From NCBI GenBank assembly GCA_023653785.1, contig JAMKCH010049376.1:1-64000 (forward strand): 64,000 bases of DNA, in the 5' to 3' direction. The notes below the pieces were generated by a model that was not told where the DNA came from, did not search any database, and saw nothing but the letters and a program-made list of their open reading frames with translations. Positions 49,311 to 60,218 of the stretch are shown one piece after another; position 1 is the first letter of the stretch, and every line of letters begins with the position of its first letter. This DNA comes from Ophioderma brevispina (Eukaryota; Echinodermata; Ophiuroidea; Amphilepidida; Ophiodermatidae). A program made the position numbers and the translations under genes.

Positions 49311-50330
49311 TAGTGAGGGTTCCAACATTTAAAAAACGCTTTAAAATTGAAGATAGGTTACCTAGAGAGAACTTTTTTACAACCAACATGTATCGATAGT
49401 CTGGAACCCCGGGATTACGAATCCAGAGGTTGTAAAATTCGCCTGGATTGCAAAAAAATAGATATTACGCAATAAAGATGACGTCATCAAATTTTGGTGA
49501 AAATATCTGAAATTTTACTATTTTATTTTCTTGCATTTGTGAATAGTCCATATCATAAGCTTTTTATTTGATCTTGTTTAGAAGCTATATGATATTTACA
49601 TTTTGTGTTAGAGAACGTTTAATTTCATTTTCCCCATTGACACATGTACAAAATAGAGTTTCCAATTGTAATTTTCTCAAGACGTAATATCTCTGTTTAT
49701 CAGAGGTCTAAAATACTTACTATTTTCTCTGATAAGCACATATTTATTCTAATTTATTCACATTTTTAGCACTTCTCATATACATTTGGATGTTCTGAGT
49801 AAGGAAATCTATGTTTGATTTCAAATTATGTACATCTAAGTCTTCTATTGGCCAAAATTTGATGACGTCATCAAAATTTGACTCCACATGTAAAATATAT
49901 GGATTTTTAAAAAATTATTTATATGATACTTTGCATTAATATCTTTAAGACCAATGCATTTTAGAACCTTAATATGATATAATTTGCCAATGATCTGCGA
50001 AAGAAAAAATAAATCTGCATTGATGTCTGTACAAAATTGCAACTTCAAGCTTATTTTTCTCGCATTGTACATTTTAACAGTTTTGAGCTCCACAAGGCTT
50101 GCATACTTCCACTAGTTTTCCGGAATTTGTGACCACAAAAAGTTTTGGACATTGATTAGAAGTATTCAGTGATGTGTGCTTTTATGTAAATATGTGATTT
50201 ATGATGTCACATGTTTACATTAGGACGCCCTCTGTTGTTTTATTACAGGCAAAGTATCACAATACTATCTAAGCAGACACTAGAATAGAAACACTAAAAT
50301 TGCATTTGCGAAAATTACATTTAGTGAAAA
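49311..50330 (+). repeat. Left arm of the long inverted repeat
   Basis: Reverse complement of 56250-57285. It contains GATGACGTCATCAAATTTTG at 49480 and GATGACGTCATCAAAATTTG at 49861, so the CRE-type palindrome occurs twice per arm. Non-coding. Confidence 0.8.
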
Positions 50331-51953
50331 TATCCAATTAGTGGAAAATAAATTTAATTACAAAAATAAAAAATATGTCTGCAATTTTAAACATTTTTTT
50401 CCATTTTGGGGTTATTAATTCTACTTATAAGTAGCTTCTGAGGTGCTTTATATACCTAAAATGCAGGTGTCAGGATAGTATTGAGCCTTAATTTCCGCAT
50501 TCCAAGATTTGTTCAATTTCATAGTTTGAAGAAATTTAAAACTCTTGTTTAAATTCGTTTGCATAATTTGCACAAATCCAATATGAAGCAAATTTTTCAA
50601 ATTTTGGCCATATTTTCGTATGTGAGACTTGCAGAGGCATTAACCTTGTATAATATATATTACCCATAGACAAAGAATTCAATAAAAAACATTAAATAAC
50701 GACGTTTTGTGATGCTATGGCATTTGGTTTTGATAGCCATTCTGTTCTTGTTTTGTTTGTTTATTGTTTTAATTTTTGTTTTTAAATATTTCCGTCCCTG
50801 AGACCTGTAGAAGCACGATCAGGTCAGGTGTCTTTACCCATGTTTTCAGTGCAAATGAAGCCAATAGGAATATTGATAACTACATTGGATCAGTTGTAGC
50901 AGACACCTTGGATTTCAAAATAGAAGCATATCGTTTTGCCCTCTGATTTTTCCCGTATACATGTATAGGTCTACGAGATACATAGTATTAGCTACTGGGT
51001 TTTTTGTTTTGTTATCATGCTCAATATTCAAGAAAGTAGCCAACAAGCAAAGCGCTTTAAAATCTGCAGGTTACCATCCATTTGTATTATAATAGTTAAA
51101 TCATCCATAAATTCCCAGCAAGCAAAACATAGATTTGCCATAATAATGATAATATTACTGTTAAGATTTAATAATGTTAAAAAACTTGGGTAATATGAAA
51201 GATCTGAAAGGTTTTAAAGATTTTGAAAACTTTTTCTAAAATTTTGGAAGGTTTTGAAAACTTTTTCTTAACAATAGTCAGAAAAAAGGTATCTTAAAAA
51301 TGTCAGAATTTTCTTTTTTAAATGGTATGAAAGAAAACGAGTCACAAAAGTTTTGCATATGTGGTTTATGTTAGCGGTGTGATCAAAATGTATATATATT
51401 GTATTAATGTAGCCCGACCTAAAAACAGTAAGTTTTATTTGGAAATGTTAAAGCATATTAATAACGCTTTGTGTTTACTGAATTACAATTAAAGTGTCAT
51501 TATAAACTGTCAATAAACTCATTCTAACGACGTTGTCAGGGACAGTGAAATTAGTTCCAAATTTCGTTATACCAGGGTTGGAAAAACAGTAAATAACAAA
51601 AGAAATTGGTATCGTGGTTTAAGAAAAATACTTCTTTATAACAGTTTTTATTTTCTTATATCAAATTTCGTTATAATGAGGCTAATGTAGCTGGAAATAG
51701 GAAAATGGGGACCGCTGGATAAGATATGTTTTTGACCAATAGAAACTTATATCTGGCTTATTGTTTTGTTAATTTGCATAGAAGTCATAATGACAGTCAA
51801 TTTGTAATCCTATAAAGATCTTTGTGCTAATCTCTTGAAATCAAGGTACAGGCGACAAAGCTGGATTAGGAATGCTGCCCACAATGGCAGAAAAATAATA
51901 CCGCCACGTCTCCTGGAAACCGAGTAAATAGTTGCATGGCGATTAAAGTGGCC

Positions 51954-52652
51954 TTAAAGCAATATTAGCACATTTTTTTGAAGAGCGCCCTCAATTTTTC
52001 AAAAAAATTGAGCTTTTTACACGGTTGCATTGGTAACTGGCTAGTAAATTATACCTGTGAATGTTAAGCTCTACAATGTCTATGTGTCGCAACCGAAGGA
52101 ATTTTGTAACTAGAGTAATTAATATCGGGATCCCGATAATAATTCACCGGCTGCTGGAAACGGCCTTCAAATATATAAAATAGCCGGGAAATAGCGCCAT
52201 GTACGTATCTACGCTCATCTATTAGTTGTTATCAGACGTTAGTCTGTATATTGGAATTGGTCTACTTTTGAGAGTCCAAAAATGTGTCGGCAGAAGGCAG
52301 TAAGTGTATCACGTATAGGGGGGTAGTTACTGCTTTATGCTTTGTGAGTGAAAATTTAACTTCTGTCGACGGTTTTGGTTTTATTTGGTTCAGGCAAGTC
52401 AAGTTAGAGGTCATTTTCTTGAGGTTGCACTATTTCATCATGGACGGACATAAACTTCGGATTTCCAGCTCTGCCGTTAGGTACAATTCCCAATTCCAAT
52501 TACAAAAATCGCTCATTTTATGATAAATACGCATTTTTGAGCATTCTCGTTCGCAGGTGTAGTTTTCTAGACAATTACCAACATAACTGTGCAAAAATAT
52601 CAAATTTTGAAAATTGGGGGCGCTCTTCAAAAATATGCTAATATTGCTTTAA
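51954..52652. mobile_element. TTAA-flanked MITE family 3, about 0.7 kb
   Basis: Ends TTAAAGCAATATTAGCACAT and the reverse complement ATGCTAATATTGCTTTAA, with pairing of roughly 50 bp (GAAGAGCGCCCTCAATTTTT against the right arm). TTAA at both tips may be the target duplication. No transposase. A 79-residue frame at 52284-52523 has no recognisable domain. Confidence 0.75.
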
Positions 52653-52837
52653 GTTCTAAGTTCATCAGAAGTCATGTGCAACCTGAATATGAATGTGATT
52701 TTCAGCGAAACGCGGAAGAAGGAGAATATTGCAAAAACGGTTCAATGTGTCCAAGTTGAATGGGGTTTTATCTCCCCTATGCTGGGTCCTAAGACGTATA
52801 TGAGACAAATCACAGGGGTCGGCCCTGATCATTTGTT

Positions 52838-53216
52838 GCATATCCGCCATTTTGGATTTTTAACCAATATTCCTATATTTTGTGGATTTCGAAACCAAAG
52901 ACGAATTTTTTCTTCAATTTTCGGAGTCATAATTTAATCCTTATCCAATTATCTTTCATATAAAACATGTCAATGGTTTGTCTTCCACTTAATTTATTTC
53001 TGATGACTATTTTTGTGAGCACCTGAAAAACAATAGCTTCACGGCCGCCATCTTGGATTTTCAGCGACATTTTCATTAAATTGCAAGTTTTGTTGCATTT
53101 TAAAACCATGGACGAATTTTTTCTTCATTTTTTTCAGCCCACATGTAATTCTATGACAATTATCTTTCATATAATACAAGTTAAATGTTTGTCTTCGACT
53201 TAGTGTAATTTTTTGA
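52838..53216 (+). repeat. Diverged tandem duplication, about 200-bp unit
   Basis: Both units carry CGCCATNTTGGATTTT, GACGAATTTTTTCTTCA, CAATTATCTTTCATATAA and TGTTTGTCTTC in the same order. They differ by substitutions and longer indels. Confidence 0.7.
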
Positions 53217-53599
53217 ATAAATGATCGAGCCGTCTATGAACACGAAACCCTGTGAAATCCATAGAAGCGTTCGCAGTAGGCGGTGGCTGGGAATGGAGGT
53301 GGATCCAAAAACGGGACAATAAAAGGGTAATTAAAATACAAGAGATACGTTTTCAGCATTAGAAACTCATTTCTGGCACATTTGTTTTGTTACTGAGCTT
53401 AAAATTGAAGATGGTGGTCCATATTGCTTCCTCCTAAGATCTTTTAACTATATTAATAAGCATATACTTGTAATCATTTAGTTATATCATCAAACAATTA
53501 TGAAAAGGTATATATTAAAGGTTGTGTGTTTGACCATTATATGAAACTCGCATCTGTTATTATATGAGCATGTTATGTTAGATAAATGTTATGATGCTG

Positions 53600-54050
53600 C
53601 CAAACACAACTGATTGTAACAGCTGAAGATCTGGCCAAATCCATCGATGACTATAACGGCTTGATCCAATTGTATTGGATTTTTTCAAACCCTTTGACCG
53701 AATCACAAACTACACCGTAACTGTTCGGCGTAAGAGAACCTCAATGTGTCTCGTGGATGTAAAAAATGCTCCCAGCTTGTGGTAATAGATCAGTCTTCCG
53801 ATTGGGTACCCGTAACATCAGTGGTACCTCAGGAAACCATGCTTGGACCTCTTTTATTTCTGAAATTTATCAACGATCTATCAATTGGTATTACAGCCAT
53901 ACTCCGTCTGCGATTGCTTCATGTACATATCAATCTCCAGCATCAGTGACAGCACCAAACTACAAGAAGACCTGACAAGCTCTAACAAAATAATGCCGGT
54001 CAATGAATTGGTAGATGCATGTTCAACGTTGACAAATGCCATCTACTGAG
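53600..54050 (+). pseudogene. Non-LTR retrotransposon RT fragment (Jockey/CR1-like)
   Basis: Plus-strand pieces are QLIVTAEDLAKSIDDYNG, then DQSSDWVPVTSVVPQETMLG continuing with PLLFLKFINDLSIGIT, then TKLQEDLTS. The 'V-P-Q-G-T-x-L-G-P-L-L-F-L-x-F-I-N-D-L' motif of LINE reverse transcriptases is clear, with the invariant glycine changed to glutamate (PQET). The catalytic ADD that should follow about 10 residues later is missing. The fragment is truncated at both ends and inactive. Confidence 0.8.
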
Positions 54051-54073
54051 GTTTATACGCATACGGACGATCC

Positions 54074-55816
54074 GGGGGGGGGGGGGGGCACTCCCTATTT
54101 AGAGTGAAGGGTATGTGCCTCCGCCATGTGAAAAGTTGGGCCTTTAGAGAAAAAGGGGGTCATTCAGTACACAAACTGAACAAAACACAGGGTCATTGGG
54201 TATGAAGCTTAAAAAGGGAACCATTGGATAACAAACTGTATATTAGGGTTATGGGGTAGAAAATTGGACAAAAAGGGGCCATTGTGTACAACATTTAATA
54301 ACTGCAAAACAGTTTCCAAAATGCAAAAACAACCTTGTCACCTGAGGTAATTTGAATCCAGGAGTGCAATGGTTTTGGGGTGTATGATAATTATAATAGG
54401 GCTGTGTTGATATTAGAGTGTATCGGAGCGCATAGCTCTGTAGCAATGGCGCGTATGTTCAAGGGTCTTATGTTTGATGCGAATTACTTTTGCAGGGGAA
54501 GTTTCGGGAGGTTTGAGTTCTGCACAAGGTAATTTAACAGAAGCAGGTTGATGTTGACTTCATATTTTTTTTTTAATTTATATGATTTACTAGATCTTTG
54601 GAACAAAGGTTAAGAGATGATTTGTTTTTAATTCATGGAGACCGAGGACTGCCATAGAAATGCATGTAGTAGTTCCACAAATACCGTTGGGAATTCCGCC
54701 AATGCCCAAATCGAGCAGATCGTGTCCTACCCTACCTGTCCAGAAACACATTGGATAGTCTCACATCGTGATCGATTACGCTGTGACAAAAGAGGATACA
54801 GAATGCTTGCGGCTTTGTCGTATTGTAGTTATAAACGTACGAGATGAAATAGTTTGGTGTCACGTGTTCAGGTACCAGGTCACGTGTCAGTATCAGATAT
54901 TCAGTTTGCTCTTCGGGGGCGACCGATATTATATAAATCCGGACTAAATTTTGTTAAATCAAGGTCTGTACATGACTTTCTGCCCAAAGTGCTATTATTT
55001 TTTTTCCAAAAGACACGTGTATTAGTTCTTAAAACAGTACAACATTTACCTTTTCTACTGATTCAAAAACCGACGTACGATGACGATAACCGGTTGTTTT
55101 TTTCCAATGTAGGGCGACGTACGTCTTTTTACTGAATGGGTCCCCCGAAGCAAAAATAATAAACCAATCAATGGCGTGACGTCATCAAATCTGTCTTTTT
55201 TCCAAAAATGGCTGTTATTCCCATAATAAAATTCCTTTAAGATTTCAACATCTGTATAGGTTCGTTAATAATTATATTCAATGGTCCCGCATGATTGTGA
55301 AAAAGATGGGTCCATAAAGTCTACAAACTTGAAAACATAGTCAGCCGGCTAAAATACCCTTTACCGTGGACTGAAGAGCAGACGAGATCCCCGTGTTAGT
55401 TTTGGCAGGCTTACAGCCACTTGCGCGCGGCTGCGGGGGTTATGCGTCATAGTCCAATAAGCCTGAAAATATTATAGTATTGAAGAATTACAAAGTATAG
55501 ACAACATGGACAATGTGCTGTTGCCAATTGGAAGTGGATAATTGATTTGAGCTGCAATTTGCATAGTAAAAATCCCAACAAGACACTTACTAAAAGTGGT
55601 CTTGGTGGCTACAATGACTTTGAATAAAACGGGGTCACTGGGTAGCTGGAAATATGAAAAGGGGGACCGCATGAATTGCAGGAGTAAGAAAAAGGGGGTC
55701 TTGGGTAACAAAGCCGCATCATTTAACATAAAGGGGGTGCCATTTGGTACAAGTCGGTTTAAAAAGGGGGTCATCGAAGCACATCCTGATCCTGATAAGG
55801 ATGTTGAAGTGCCCCC
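54074..55816. mobile_element. 1.7-kb repeat with GGGGGCACT tips
   Basis: Left end GGGGGGCACTCCCTATTTAG; right end AGTGCCCCC. Both terminal regions carry many phrases of the type AAAGGGGGTCATTGGGTA (54150-54300 and 55620-55770). No transposase is visible. Frames at 54635-54847 and 54854-55135 are unrecognised. Confidence 0.55.
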
Positions 55817-56249
55817 ATCATAATGTCTGTTTACCATCTATGAGGCAATTAGAAGTCTTATGTTACAGCTAATGCTATGAAATTCAAAATGTGCCGGCCA
55901 CAACCAAAAAATCCCAATGTTGGTACCAATATTAAAAACCAATACTAGGCAAAAACTACCGCATTGCCTGTAGTTGGATTTATGAAATCAAGATACAAAA
56001 AAATTAAGGCATGGAAATTAAAATTATGGAAATTATCTTAATATGTGCATATAAGGCGCTTAAAGCTACTTTAAAAGCCCATCAGAAGCCACCTAGAACG
56101 AGAATTATTACCAACAATGTGCAAAGGTGTTAAAAATGGCGGCCATTTTGGATTATGTAAATTAGGTATCTTTCCGCTGATAAAATACTTCGGAATCTTA
56201 CTATAATTTGGGGGCCTTATAGAAATGCGTTGTGTTTAAAAAAATTGCA

Positions 56250-57285
56250 ATTTTTTGATATGAATTATTTACAAGACTCAAAGTATTGTAGTATTGTGTA
56301 TGTTTCTGTGGTAGTGTCTGCCTCAGATATTACTGCATAAAAAAACAGAGGGCGTCCTAATGTAAGGATGTGACATCATAAGTTACATCATCTTTATCTC
56401 AAAGTATAAATCAAGCCTTCCAAAGTTCCAATCTATGTCCAAACCCTTTTATATATTCACAGATTACAGAAAACTAGTGAAAGTATACAAGCCTTGTGAA
56501 GCTAAAAACTTTTAAAAAGTACAATGCGAGAAAAATTAGTTTGAAGTTGCAGTTTAGTACAGACATCAATGCAGATTTATTTTTTTCTTTCGCAGATCAG
56601 TGGTAAATTATATCATTTTAGTGTTCTAAAATGCCTTGGTCTTAAGGATATTACTGGAAGGCATCATATAAAACAAAACAAATTTTTAGCATATTTTTAC
56701 ACGTGGAGTCAAACTTTCATGACGTCATCAAATTTTGGCCAATAGACGACTTAGGTGTACATACTTTGAAATCAAACATAGATTTCCTTACTTAGAACAT
56801 CCAAATGTATATGAAAAGTGTTAAAAATGTGAATAAATACGAATAAATATGTGCTTACCAGAGAAAAAAGTACGTATTTTAGACCTCGGATAAACAGAGA
56901 AATTACGTTTTGAGAAAATTGCAATTGAAAACTCTATTTTGTACATGTGTCAATAAGAAAAATTAAATTAAAAGTTCTCTAACACAAATTGTAAATATCT
57001 TATAGCTTCCACATAAAGTGAAATGGAAAGCTTGTGAAAGACTCTATTCAAACATGTCAAATATGCAAGAAAATAAAAATTTAATAGTAAAATTTCAGAT
57101 TTTCCCCCCAAAATTTGATGACGTCATCTTTATTGCGTAATATCTATTTTTTTGCAATCCCGGCGAATTTTACGACCTCTGGATTCGTAATCCTGAGGTT
57201 TTAAAGAACCAGTTCATGTTAGTCTGCAAAAAAGTTCTTTCGAGGTAACCTCCCTACTTTTCTACAGTGCTTGGAACCCTGACTA
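56250..57285 (-). repeat. Right arm of the long inverted repeat
   Basis: Reverse complement of the left arm. It carries CATGACGTCATCAAATTTTG near 56720 and GATGACGTCATC near 57118. Non-coding. Confidence 0.8.
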
Positions 57286-57289
57286 GTTC

Positions 57290-59285
57290 GATACCAGATT
57301 TGGGATTTGGGAGCTTGCCGAGCTCCTATGGATCTGTATGGGAAAAATCCCTAAATAGGCATTATTTTGCCCCAATTTGCCTGATTGATTCCTTCAAAAC
57401 CGATTGATGAATTCTTTCAATTTTTACCATTCGGCGAGAAGACATTTTAAGCAATTTTGTTCTGCGAACCGTTAGCTTGTAGAAGAAATTTGGAGAAAAA
57501 TGCATTAGAAAATCCGAGCACGAACATCTACAAACCTACACGATGCACACTCTCCCTTTATTATAGACTCCCAGCTACACTCCACGTATACCTGACGTAT
57601 TGACAGGAGATGCTCATGTAAAAACCACATCGAAGTTTTCATTTGGCCATCCAACCTTGCAAGAGATATGTTCCTTGACATCCCTGCCAACCGTGGCATT
57701 AGTCTTTTATCATTAGCAGACCATTATGCATGTAAGAACTATGCACCATGGCCACAATATGTTTTGTAATGGCAACAAGCGTCCGCGCTGATCGCTCTAT
57801 TCGCTCGGGTTTTGACCTACTTTTCAAACATCAGTGTTGCAGAAAATATTTGTGCCGTTTATATTCTCTAAAATCTACATGTGTAATAGCTTATGAAATG
57901 ACGTGCAACTTTACGTCATACGGATATGTACTGAACGTACATTTACAAAAAGATATCAATGTTCAAAAGAGTAGAAATACAAGGCGATATTGGCGAAAGT
58001 TGGAGAAAAGAATTCGCTAGAGGTTTTATTATTATGTACGACAAGTTCATATTTTCAGTCATGATCAATGAACATTTACCCAAGCAGCAGAAAATTTAAG
58101 AACCTCATCATAATTAAAGGTGGCTGATCCATTCAAAATCCGGCCATTCATGTTTCCTCGAGGCCTCCCTTACATAAAAGCAAATACCTAAAACGTCTGA
58201 TTTTAAGTTAAATCAATCCAACCGCTTGGATAGTGACAGATTTTAAAACGTTTTTATTCATAACATCAAAATGAAAACATTCTTAAAGGGGCATTTCGTG
58301 ATCCACAACATAGGCCCCCGATTTACCTAAAGGAAATTTAGATCATCTGAATCGGTGGCTCAAGTATTACAAAATAAAGCAATATATCATCTTACTAATA
58401 CCTTCACATACCATTTATATGGATATTTCTTCTTGATCTAGCCTGCCCTCTGCTTTTTAAAGGATTTTTTTATTAACTTTTAACACCTGATAGGGAGCAG
58501 TAGGTCATCCTGGTGCCTGGAATTAACCGAACTTGATGATCACAACGTATTTCCAGGGTATAATTGTAATTTAGTTTGTAAGACATTTAGAATGCATCTA
58601 CATATATATAATAGGACAACAGATATTATGTCGGTTCACAGATTATAAAGTAGTGAAAACAGGTTTGAGCAGAACACCAGGGTAATATATAACGATTGAA
58701 CGCGTTTCAGCTGCCTATGGTTAACACGCATCGTCCAATCTTGTCATGACCATGTTACAACAGGTGTCATGCAAGTTTATATTCATATTTTAATAAACTG
58801 ATTGTCCAGTATCGTGTAATGCTACCCACTAGAATGAATTGTAATAACAACATACCCTAATAATATAAAGCGTAAACCACTAGGTGATTTACGCTTAGGG
58901 CAACATTTTATTCTCCTGTTGAAAAACAAGAAATCCCACAAAAGAGACGTGACACCGTAAAAGAAGGGATAATTTTAAGCCTTTCGTTTTTGAGGGATTT
59001 GTTTCACTTTCAAAATGATAGTGTAGATCCAAACTCCAAAGACACGTGCTGTGCACCCGCGGGTGGGGGTGGGGGATGTATTCAAAGGTGGATATGATGC
59101 GTGAACATGGACTTACAAAGTGCTACCCTAAACAAGTAAGAAGCACATTGTGTCGTTAATAGGGCCTATACCTTAATATATTGCTTTGATTTACTTCCGA
59201 TTTACAGTATTTTGATGATTTTGTTCTCTGCATTTAGGTGAGTATTACATAGCCTAAACACGTATAAATTACCGTTTGGAAATCA
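57290..59285. other. No gene recognised; small palindrome
   Basis: Only a perfect 9-bp inverted repeat (AAGCGTAAA 58868-58876, TTTACGCTT 58888-58896) stands out. A 90-residue frame at 57748-58020 has no recognisable domain. Confidence 0.4.
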
Positions 59286-59534
59286 CAAATGCCCCAAATC
59301 GAGCAGGTTGTGTGTCTTTCACCCCCCCCCCTCCATCTAGTGATTGTAAATCACCCCTGTACTAACTTAACCCCCTTATTAAAAATGTTCCCCACATTTC
59401 CCCCAGAGTTACCCAAAAACTCTACAGAAAAACTACAGAAAACATCTTCAAACCTTTTTCCCAAACTTCGAGAATATGATTTCATTTATAACCCTACTAG
59501 CATTAAGACCGTTAATTCTTTCCCGGTTGCATTA

Positions 59535-59787
59535 TGACAACTCGTTGCTTGGTGGTTTGTGACGTTTACAGGAATTGCGCTGCGCGTCTTATTTATCAGG
59601 TCGCCAAGCGTACTAGCTCAACGCCTCTGCTTCGTGAACTGCATAGGTGCCCTTCCAACAGACAGAGCAGGAGCAGGAGGCATCATTCCAAACTTGTCCT
59701 TTCAGGAAGTCTTTCTTGATGTCGGCAACATAGGACCCCTGGTACTTGAAGTGCCTGACATATTTGAGTTGGGTACTCTCTGTAGTC
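59535..59787 (-). pseudogene. RTE-like RT, C-terminal block
   Basis: Reads ESTQLKYVRHFKYQGSYVAD, then IKKDFLKGQVWN, and later FVNCIGALPT-type frames on the other strand that are chance. 'F-K-Y-L-G-S-x-V-A/G' after the palm is typical of RTE-type LINEs (the L is Q here). Frameshifts follow. Confidence 0.65.
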
Positions 59788-59961
59788 CAGGGGCCCGTTC
59801 CCAAACTCGTGCGTAACCTTACGTGTATACTAACTCATGCGTATGTCCTACATAACAGACCTTTTAATACCAGCTACACAGTGCTTTGGACAAAGTGGTC
59901 CACTCAGGCATGACATAGTATGGCACGTAGATTTACGACTGAGTTCGGGAACGGACCCCTG
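59788..59961. mobile_element. MITE, 174 bp, CAGGGG-tipped
   Basis: Left end CAGGGGCCCGTTCCCAAACT; right end AGTTCGGGAACGGACCCCTG. The arms are imperfect reverse complements over about 21 bp. It interrupts the RTE-like reverse transcriptase between its catalytic block and its C-terminal block. I see no clear target duplication. Confidence 0.75.
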
Positions 59962-59989
59962 ATAGGTTTGATGATTATCTTCCTCATTG

Positions 59990-60215
59990 ATAGTCATACA
60001 TACCGTCTTCTTGGCATTTAGATTAGACCGACTTTTTCTGCAGCATTTTCAAGTTATGTTATTAGGCTTGTCACCAGATCAGCTGTTAGAGCTAGATCAT
60101 CTGCATAGTGAGATGCTGACTTTGGTAACGTCTAGAATGCTTGGGTTTGATGGTGCGGCCGCTTGTCGTTCATGATGTCAAGACTCTGCTTGATGATGTA
60201 ATTAACCACGATTAC
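59990..60215 (-). pseudogene. RTE-like RT, catalytic block
   Basis: Reads FVIVVNYIIKQSLD at the upstream end, then KSASHYADDLALTADLVTS, then ENAAEKVGL. YADD (60096-60107) is the catalytic motif of the palm. 'A-A-x-K-V-G-L' after it is the usual RTE-type continuation. Frames change between the pieces. Confidence 0.75.
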
Positions 60216-60218
60216 AAA

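Larger units (their letters stand above)
49311..57285. mobile_element. 8-kb element with about 1-kb terminal inverted repeats
   Basis: The left end starts TAGTGAGGGTTCCAA and the right end is its reverse complement with one change (TTGGAACCCTGACTA). GTT lies just outside both ends (49308-49310, 57286-57288) and may be a 3-bp target duplication. The arms pair over about 1 kb (49311-50330 with 56250-57285). Examples are CCTCTGGATTCGTAATCC, GATGACGTCATCAAATTTTG, and ATTAGGACGCCCTCTGTT. The interior has several younger or unrelated insertions and no recognisable transposase. Confidence 0.78.
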
